The notes beneath the pieces were generated by a model. The model was not told the origin of the DNA. It saw only the letters and a program-made list of their open reading frames with translations, and ran no database searches. The position numbers and the translations under genes are program-made. A DNA stretch of 64,000 nucleotides, taken from Clostridiales bacterium (GTDB taxonomy: Bacteria; Bacillota; Clostridia; Saccharofermentanales; Saccharofermentanaceae). The DNA is taken from the NCBI GenBank assembly GCA_017962145.1, contig JAGCVX010000026.1, forward strand, positions 1 to 64,000, given 5' to 3'. Below, in pieces: positions 58,601 to 64,000 of the stretch (position 1 is its first letter; each line of letters starts with the position of its first letter).

Positions 58601-61600
58601 CATACACATCAACAGATGATACCCAGTTTTCTTTCGTGTATGAGTATTGTCCAGTTCTACCCAGACTATCCGTAAATGATTGCAACTCACCATCTGCTGA
58701 ATAGCAGTAATATGTCGTATTTCCCATTGCATCGGTAAACGACGACAGGTTGTGATTCTCATCATATGTCTTGTATGTCGTTCTACCGAGTGCATCGGTC
58801 TCTGTCAGTACGTTGCCGTAATCGTCGTAGGTATAGATGGTTGCATAACCCAGGCGATTGGTGACGACTTCTGTCTTATGTGCCAGATCGTGATTAACTT
58901 CGATGCGGTGATTGTCTGCATCGATAATCGCGACGAGACGTCCGTCATCATCGTACTCATTTCTGGAAACGTGTACGCCTCTCGGATCAACAATGTCATT
59001 GAGATAGTGATCGGTGTATCCGAATTCGGTAGTATTGTTTCCGCGATCGTTTACAGCAATCAGATCTCCATTGTCATCATAGGTGTACGAAACAGTCTGT
59101 ACACCATCCGAAATGGACGTGATACGGCCATTCTCATCTCTTACGAATTCGATTCCGGATCCGTCGAGATAGAATACACCATCTTCCGAAATGACGATGG
59201 TATTTCCATATGTATCGACAACCTTATTCAGGCCCGTGTCGATATTGAAATAATACTTCGTTCCATCCTTGGTTGTCAGGAGGAAATTCTTCGGAGCAAA
59301 GACTTCATCTGTGAAGATATCGCTCTTAAGCTCTCCATCGTTATACCAAAGCTGAGTATGCTGATCCAGAATCTCCAGAGTAGATGTTGAACCGTTCTTT
59401 GCTTCGAAATAAGCAGAGATGTTCTGCTCCATCTCGAGATATTCCTGTTTCTCCGGACTCAGTTTCAGTTTGAAAGTCTCTGTCTTTCCATTGCCCCAGT
59501 CAACGGTTATTTCATGGGAGAATACTTCTCTCCAGAAGTACGTTACACCCATTACGAAACCGGGGAGTTTACCCTGTTTCCAGCCGACTCCGAGACGTCC
59601 GGAGATCGAGATGGTCGGTCCGCCGATGCTCAGATCCCAGCCATAGCCGAAGTCACCCTCTTCATAGAGGTGTCTGGAATCATACGTTCTGAAGATCTGG
59701 ATCGGGAAATTATTCATACCCGTTGTCAGATCATTGAATGTGATCGAGTAGTTACCGATCTTCGCATTGCCGCTGACTTTTACCGTGATCTCATCCGAGA
59801 GAGAACCGCCATCCTCAGCCAGTGCCGTTACACGGATCGTATAGTAACCATTCAGAAGCAGCGTTGCGTCGATGATACCGAGGACATCGTCGAAGACGCC
59901 TTCTGTTCCTTCCGAAGAATAGATCTCTACATCACTGTCTGCCGGCAGGATCTCAAATACATAACCGGTCAGCATCGTTCCGGATACGGTTCCGTAAATG
60001 TTTTCCATAAACGAAACTTCCAGATCCATCTGGTTGTCCCGGATATCGACAAACAGTTCGTCATCCGAGTAATCTCTCTGCGGAGCGATATACTCGATCT
60101 GCGTTTTCTTCGTGCTTGTTAAGCCGGAAGCACTGGTAACAACCAGAACGACTGTATACGTACCGGAATGCAGATCGGCAAGCAGGAATTCCGCCAGCTT
60201 CTCATTCTTCTTATTGCCTTCACCGAAGTATTCGACTACGAGTTCTTCCGTCTCCGCATTATACATCGAGATGGAATAGGTCGAATCTTCATTACAGTCG
60301 ATACTTCCGTTAAAGATGATACCTTTTTCCTCGAAGATTGCAGGATCAAGTTCCACATTCAGATAGATCTTCTTATAGATACTGATCGGGATCTCCTTGG
60401 TAAAATCATTGCCATCGCGGTCTTTAACGGTAAGTACTATCGTATACTCGCCCAGAGGCATATCCTTAGCCGGAATACGGTCAATATAACCGAATTCAGT
60501 AGAGATATCATTAACAGAAGAGTAGACTACCTCTCCTTCTTCGTTCACGATATCCACGCGGCAATCGGTTTCCGGATCAGCGGCAGGACCGATACGTCCG
60601 GAAATATCGATGCTTTCGTTGATGTCATACGGACGGTTATCAAGCGGTGCCAATACCTGAAGCACGCCTTCAAACTCATCACGGATCTGCGGATTCGGAT
60701 CGAATTCGAAGCCATCCAGATAGTATTCGCCCCAGTCAAGAAGTTCTGTTTTTCCGAGAACACCCGGATATACAGTATGAGATCCCTGGAATACTTCTTC
60801 CAGATCGATCGGGCAGACAAGAAGCGGCGTATCGGGCTTCTCGACATTACCATCCGCATCGCGTTCTGCGATATAGAGATACATCATCTTTGTGGAGCCG
60901 TCATAATCGACCCAGACCTCATGTTCCAGACCACCGGTCAAAAGCGGCAGATACTGTGCCATCGCCCAGTCACGGCGATCGTTACCATTCGTACAGATCG
61001 CTACCATGGCAGGATACGGTTCAGTACCGGCATACCAGCCATCCGGCTCACCTTCGATTGGCTCACCGAATTCATTTCTCCAATGAGAATCACCGGTAGC
61101 AATTGTATCCAGATGGAAAGAAATAGAGTGTTCTCTCGTATCCGGAGACGAAGACAGAACGAAGTTCATGTAGTGTCCGGCTTCATCGTTCGCGATATAA
61201 GCGGTAAATCTCAGCGAGAAAGAATAATCCTCAGAGAATTCACGCGGCGTCAGATAGTATTTCTGCTGAATCTCGGCAACACCCTTACCGACTGTCATAC
61301 GGTCAGGTGTCATATCTCCGTTACCATTCCACTCAGCCTTATCGAATCTGCGGATATAGCCGAAGTCCTCATCACCGATAGAGATGATCTGGTATCTGTC
61401 CTGTTCCTTGATCGGGAGATCATCCGGACGCAGTCCCTTAATCGGCTCATCAGATACTTCAAAACCGTGAAGTATTGTATTGGAATCCTTCTTGAAATCT
61501 CCGCCGATGAATCCCATATAGAGATTACTGTTTCCGCCGAAGAATTCATTAAGATCGATGTCCAGAGAAAGAATCGGATCGGCATACTTATAGATATGGC

Positions 61601-64000
61601 CGAATTCATTGATCGTGCATACGTAAACGGACAGAGTGGTTCCGTCATACTCAACATACGCATCGGTTCTGGCACCCAGTGTGCGCATCGCCGGATAATC
61701 GGCAACAGCGAAGTGCAGTTCTTCACGTCCGTTGAGAATAATCGCTACGTGTGCATTGCTCTCGTTATAGGATACGAAATCACCGTACTTATCGAGAACG
61801 TAATAGTTGTTCTGCGGATCCATATCGAATTCGACGATCACGCTGTTCTTATGCATGTTATAGCCGTTTCGTCCATAGAAACCGACGTCGTCACCATCTG
61901 GCTCAATAACGAAAGCAAAGCCGTTTTCCAGTGCATTTTCTGCGGAGAAAGTAAATCTTGTGTAGAACTCAAAATCACTTCCCACGTCGTTAGTAAAGCC
62001 GACAAATGCAGCACCATCGTGAGCATTGGTCGAACGGTTGAGGATCATGGTATGGCTGCCGTCAACATACGCGCCCTCGCCATAGTAATTCCAGTTCTCC
62101 GGTACAAATTCCGTCTTGTAGCCGTAATTCGCATCACCCTCGGAGAAAGATACAAAACCGTTCGGGTTCGGTGTAGGTGTCGGATTCGGTGTAGGTGTCG
62201 GCGTAACGGTATTCTTATGGATAGCCGGATACGGATCCAGTTCTACGCCGTAGATGGTATAGGTAGCTGTAAACCAGCCGTTATGACCATTGAGGCTCCA
62301 TGTGAAGCTCTCGCTTCCAGAGAACTTCTCAGCCAGGTCGATCGTATAGGAAATCAGAGGGTTAAGCGGCTTAACCACATTGCCCTGCAGATCGTATTTG
62401 GCTGCATAGATGTTGAAGACCTTGTTTTCTCCATCGTATTCATACCAGATGTCATAGCATGCACCGATTTCGAAGAAATCAGGAAGTGCAATTCTTGCAA
62501 TCGGCTTATTGAATTCATAGTTTTCAACAAGTCGGATCTCCTTATCGTGGATCGCTTCAATGATGATACCGATCGAGTTCTGATCGACTTTGTAACCGGA
62601 CGGAACGATGTTCAGACCCATCACGCCGCCGTCACCGTCAATCGGGGAGATCGTGAATCGTCCGGAGAAAGAATAATCCGGAGAGAAGCCGCGGGTTCCC
62701 TGATATGCAGCAGAACCATCGGCTGCCATCGCGTTATGCATGAAAGTCATGTAGGAGGTGAAGAATTTCGCTTGTGACTTAAGCGTCCAGTTTTCCGCTA
62801 CAAAATTGTGCTGATAACGGAATACCTGCGTATCACCTTCTGAGAACGTGAAATACTTCTCCAGTTCTTCCGGATTCGGAGTCGGAGTAGGAGTCGGCGT
62901 CGATGTGTTGGTCGGTGTCGGCGTATCCGTCGGTGTAGGTGTATCCGTAGGAGTTGGAGTACTTGTAGCTGTAGGTGTCGGCGTGCTCGTTGCCGTAGGA
63001 GTAGGCGTATCTGTCGGAGTAGGCGTTACCGTATTGGTTGGCGTAGGCGTATCCGTTGGAGTCGGCGTTGCCGTATTTGTAGGTGTAGGTGTCGATGTAT
63101 TCGTAGGTGTAGGTGTCACCGTAGAAGTCGGCGTAGGTGTATCTGTAGGCGTGAGTGTAACCGGCACAGGTATACTCGTAGGAGTCGGTGTGCTTGTTGC
63201 CGTCGGTGTAGGAGTTGCTGTATTGGTAGGCGTTGGCGTATTTGTAGGTGTCGGCGTCGCCGTGTTTGTCGGTGTAGGTGTAGCCGTATTCGTCGGCGTC
63301 GGAGTCGATGTATTCGTCGGCGTAGGTGTCACCGTGTTGGTTGGTGTAGGTGTATTGGTAGGCGTCGGTGTGGACGTGTTTGTCGGAGTAGGGGTGGACG
63401 TGTTCGTCGGTGTCGGCGTTGATGTAGCCGTAGGTGTCGGTGTATCCGTTGCTGTCGGAACCGGAGTATCGGTCGGTGTAGGTGTTGCCGGTACAATAAC
63501 GATGACGGTTTCCTGAGCCAGGATCACTTCACCGGTAGTCAGTTCGACATAGGCCTCCATCTTATACTCACCGGCCTGCTCCGGAGTGAGCGTATAGGTC
63601 ATATCTTCTTCAAGTTCGACCGGTTCACCGTTCAAACGGAACTTGACCTCGAAAGGTGTCTCACTCTGCTCGCAAACAACAGCAAAAACACTGGACTGTC
63701 CCAGTTCGATCTGTGTCGGGTCAGCTGTGATATGAATGATAGGCAGGATATAAAGAAGTTCGAGATCCTCGGCGCTTGCCGTGATATTGAGGATAGATCC
63801 GTTATATGCAAACTGGTTGCAGATGATACGGCCGTTAAATGTGGTGTCATAAGCGTTGATGCTTACATTGCCGTTCGGCGCATAGATAATGCCGTTAACC
63901 GTGATCTTTGAGCCGTTGATCGTAACGTTTCCATACTTGGAATAAAGAACGACTCTTCCCTCACCGGAAAGTGAATCGACGTTATAGGTAATATCTCCGT
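55668..64000 (-). CDS. Giant RHS/YD-repeat protein with lectin-like domains, 5' end outside window
   Basis: The frame is open to the window edge, giving at least 2776 residues. In order: a strand-rich repeat region (63998-63760), an Ig-like domain, a Thr/Pro-rich linker of about 200 residues, three tandem concanavalin/L-type lectin-like domains (about 62860-62225, 62160-61450 and 61415-60690), three Ig-like domains (60680-59750), the RHS N-terminal domain (59740-59130), dozens of YD repeats (59130-56380), the RHS core ([24 protein letters not shown] near 56130) and about 150 variable hydrophobic residues. It is probably a cell-surface or exported polymorphic toxin. The YD part below about 58780 is visibly more AT-rich. 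Confidence 0.93.
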   Translation of the reverse strand, partial: GDITYNVDSLSGEGRVVLYSKYGNVTINGSKITVNGIIYAPNGNVSINAYDTTFNGRIICNQFAYNGSILNITASAEDLELLYILPIIHITADPTQIELGQSSVFAVVCEQSETPFEVKFRLNGEPVELEEDMTYTLTPEQAGEYKMEAYVELTTGEVILAQETVIVIVPATPTPTDTPVPTATDTPTPTATSTPTPTNTSTPTPTNTSTPTPTNTPTPTNTVTPTPTNTSTPTPTNTATPTPTNTATPTPTNTPTPTNTATPTPTATSTPTPTSIPVPVTLTPTDTPTPTSTVTPTPTNTSTPTPTNTATPTPTDTPTPTNTVTPTPTDTPTPTATSTPTPTATSTPTPTDTPTPTDTPTPTNTSTPTPTPTPNPEELEKYFTFSEGDTQVFRYQHNFVAENWTLKSQAKFFTSYMTFMHNAMAADGSAAYQGTRGFSPDYSFSGRFTISPIDGDGGVMGLNIVPSGYKVDQNSIGIIIEAIHDKEIRLVENYEFNKPIARIALPDFFEIGACYDIWYEYDGENKVFNIYAAKYDLQGNVVKPLNPLISYTIDLAEKFSGSESFTWSLNGHNGWFTATYTIYGVELDPYPAIHKNTVTPTPTPNPTPTPNPNGFVSFSEGDANYGYKTEFVPENWNYYGEGAYVDGSHTMILNRSTNAHDGAAFVGFTNDVGSDFEFYTRFTFSAENALENGFAFVIEPDGDDVGFYGRNGYNMHKNSVIVEFDMDPQNNYYVLDKYGDFVSYNESNAHVAIILNGREELHFAVADYPAMRTLGARTDAYVEYDGTTLSVYVCTINEFGHIYKYADPILSLDIDLNEFFGGNSNLYMGFIGGDFKKDSNTILHGFEVSDEPIKGLRPDDLPIKEQDRYQIISIGDEDFGYIRRFDKAEWNGNGDMTPDRMTVGKGVAEIQQKYYLTPREFSEDYSFSLRFTAYIANDEAGHYMNFVLSSSPDTREHSISFHLDTIATGDSHWRNEFGEPIEGEPDGWYAGTEPYPAMVAICTNGNDRRDWAMAQYLPLLTGGLEHEVWVDYDGSTKMMYLYIAERDADGNVEKPDTPLLVCPIDLEEVFQGSHTVYPGVLGKTELLDWGEYYLDGFEFDPNPQIRDEFEGVLQVLAPLDNRPYDINESIDISGRIGPAADPETDCRVDIVNEEGEVVYSSVNDISTEFGYIDRIPAKDMPLGEYTIVLTVKDRDGNDFTKEIPISIYKKIYLNVELDPAIFEEKGIIFNGSIDCNEDSTYSISMYNAETEELVVEYFGEGNKKNEKLAEFLLADLHSGTYTVVLVVTSASGLTSTKKTQIEYIAPQRDYSDDELFVDIRDNQMDLEVSFMENIYGTVSGTMLTGYVFEILPADSDVEIYSSEGTEGVFDDVLGIIDATLLLNGYYTIRVTALAEDGGSLSDEITVKVSGNAKIGNYSITFNDLTTGMNNFPIQIFRTYDSRHLYEEGDFGYGWDLSIGGPTISISGRLGVGWKQGKLPGFVMGVTYFWREVFSHEITVDWGNGKTETFKLKLSPEKQEYLEMEQNISAYFEAKNGSTSTLEILDQHTQLWYNDGELKSDIFTDEVFAPKNFLLTTKDGTKYYFNIDTGLNKVVDTYGNTIVISEDGVFYLDGSGIEFVRDENGRITSISDGVQTVSYTYDDNGDLIAVNDRGNNTTEFGYTDHYLNDIVDPRGVHVSRNEYDDDGRLVAIIDADNHRIEVNHDLAHKTEVVTNRLGYATIYTYDDYGNVLTETDALGRTTYKTYDENHNLSSFTDAMGNTTYYCYSADGELQSFTDSLGRTGQYSYTKENWVSSVDVYGTEMLRVTYDYDGGGANLVEASGNNTRIDLDSNGRIAGVSDSISLMYSIVYDTEGRIISATDSEGKTITFTYNAQNLVATRTESDGKISLVISYEYDLYGNVIKEIHPDGTFVTYKYDTAGNTITSVDETGNSTSYSYDAYGNCTEIAYPDGTTETFVYDVENQLVYSTDRKGQSISYKYDKVGNLVEKSYSTGAVEKYSYDSNDRQVSYQNLCGGVTYYDYDAAGRCTEITDPFGNTTVYTYSDAGMVTSFTDAEGNVFSFTYDTCGNRTKATYPDGNSATWTYDVRGRMTSFTDCENHATSYSYDTMDNLTSVTDAYGNSWVYEYDAFGNITKISDSLGNETTYSYDQYGRIFKITDAAGNESHISYNDKGQVVSYTDFGGNTSTYTYDSKGREISLNDGEGTISCTYNSNGQIESVKDESGTIFYTYDSFGNLASVKDAQGNTIQYSYDACGNMIALSYSENTVSYEYDIEGRLTRVVDGDGNFTTYSYDKLGNLAKTEYSNGVVTTYEYNSMSVLIKLVTTNSQGTILASYEYTIGANGERLSCQELNRKVTYTYDDLGRLTSEIIESNGNTSVTTYAYDANSNRVSMTKDGVTTTYKYNELNQLVQAGNVVYTYDNAGNLVAQSANGILVASYEYNSRNQMVKAVVNSSNGTLTETYTYNVFGDRTSKTSNGVTTYYTIDYSGEYSQILAATTASESVFYIRGHELISTTTGDDTSFYLFDGGNTVRALTDMNGSISDEYIFDAFGNELAHSGSSDNEYGLQGELKDATGLYYLRARYMDPQTGTFTSMDTYAGEMKEPMSLNKYLFAFSNPIKYCDPSGHFCTLVESMMVQFIATTIATISIDLYKTLTGKRTRGSGEIVFDILKDSVVGGLTYTLAPGANSFIDAMFESVAFALMALAAVWAISKALMTVFDPDKYEQWSVQDMCNAALHYFSEFVNKLAVKTMLRFFFDGEKMNFWTTLIGAVYAERKR
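62870..63485 (-). repeat. Thr-Pro-rich linker, low-complexity coding repeat
   Basis: About 200 codons encode [14 protein letters not shown]-like units with small variants. In other bacteria such linkers are often glycosylated and join surface domains. The DNA is a degenerate tandem repeat (GTAGGTGTCGGCGT-like on the plus strand) that invites slippage. Confidence 0.92.

Noticed and set aside
60168-62777. Long plus-strand frame of 869 codons
   Set aside because: It lies opposite the RHS gene, has no recognisable domain and no ribosome binding site. The same holds for long frames opposite pheT (51419-53377) and glgP (7976-9976).
62848-63516. Plus-strand frame rich in Val and Gly
   Set aside because: It is the mirror of the Thr/Pro linker of the RHS gene.
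63633-63635. Start of the RHS gene at this TTG
   Set aside because: The frame stays open to the window edge with sensible protein sequence and there is no ribosome binding site here; the gene begins outside the window.

Overview
The window looks like a chromosomal segment of an anaerobic member of the Clostridia (low-GC Gram-positive lineage, but with a base composition near 50 percent G+C). The reasons are a phenylalanyl T-box leader with a UUC specifier in front of pheST, a BceRS/BceAB-type two-component and ABC module, a DUF512 radical-SAM protein next to der, a FeoA-FeoB fusion, a Spo0A C-terminal-domain protein, a probable Re-citrate synthase, strong AGGAGG ribosome binding sites and sigma-A type promoters. 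Nothing allows a species call. No rRNA or tRNA gene, no prophage and no classical CRISPR array was seen.

Layout. 1-5.1 kb: HU, then a leftward set (YdbC-like DNA-binding protein, membrane protein, ligA, 5-formyl-THF cyclo-ligase, membrane protein, Spo0A-C protein). 5.2-7.2 kb: metallophosphoesterase, lipoprotein and two elaborate terminator hairpins. 7.2-13.3 kb: glycogen phosphorylase with a lysine/alanine-rich tail, then rightward prepilin peptidase, CPBP-family membrane protein and AI-2E-type transporter. 13.5-20.7 kb: leftward translation and cell-wall operon DUF512-der-typA-mltG-U32 peptidase, preceded by rpmF. 21-27.3 kb: DUF1934 protein, RluA-type pseudouridine synthase, cyclophilin lipoprotein, FeoAB, a candidate structured RNA and an AraC regulator. 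27.3-31.2 kb: lipoprotein, Nudix hydrolase, methyltransferase, proS. 31.4-34.2 kb: an FAD oxidoreductase operon whose first gene carries an in-frame TGA. 34.24-34.80 kb: non-coding region with a striking array of alternating heptamers. 34.8-42.1 kb: Re-citrate synthase-like enzyme, M48 protease, membrane protein, NAD synthase, RlmI-like methyltransferase. 42-47.3 kb: BceAB/BceRS-type module. 47.3-51 kb: DUF6935-like protein, zinc-ribbon protein and two lipoproteins. 51-54.8 kb: pheS-pheT with T-box. 54.9-64 kb: DUF2085 protein, zinc-ribbon protein and a giant RHS/YD-repeat protein with lectin-like domains that runs off the window end.

Most interesting points. (1) Thirteen (perhaps fourteen) heptamers TTCCTTG/CAAGGAA strictly alternating in orientation every 26-28 bp at 34318-34670, delimiting variable segments of near-constant length; I know of no described element with this design. 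(2) Five intergenic hairpins share a conserved apex (CTGTCCTC ... TGCGGAGGC) around a short apical stem whose two strands change together, four of them placed as transcription terminators. (3) Several enzymes have replaced key residues: the NAD synthase glutaminase Cys is Asp, the CPBP protein lacks its histidines, and MltG has QME where ExE is usual. (4) A single TGA at 32288 splits an otherwise intact oxidoreductase. (5) The RHS gene changes base composition inside its YD repeats.
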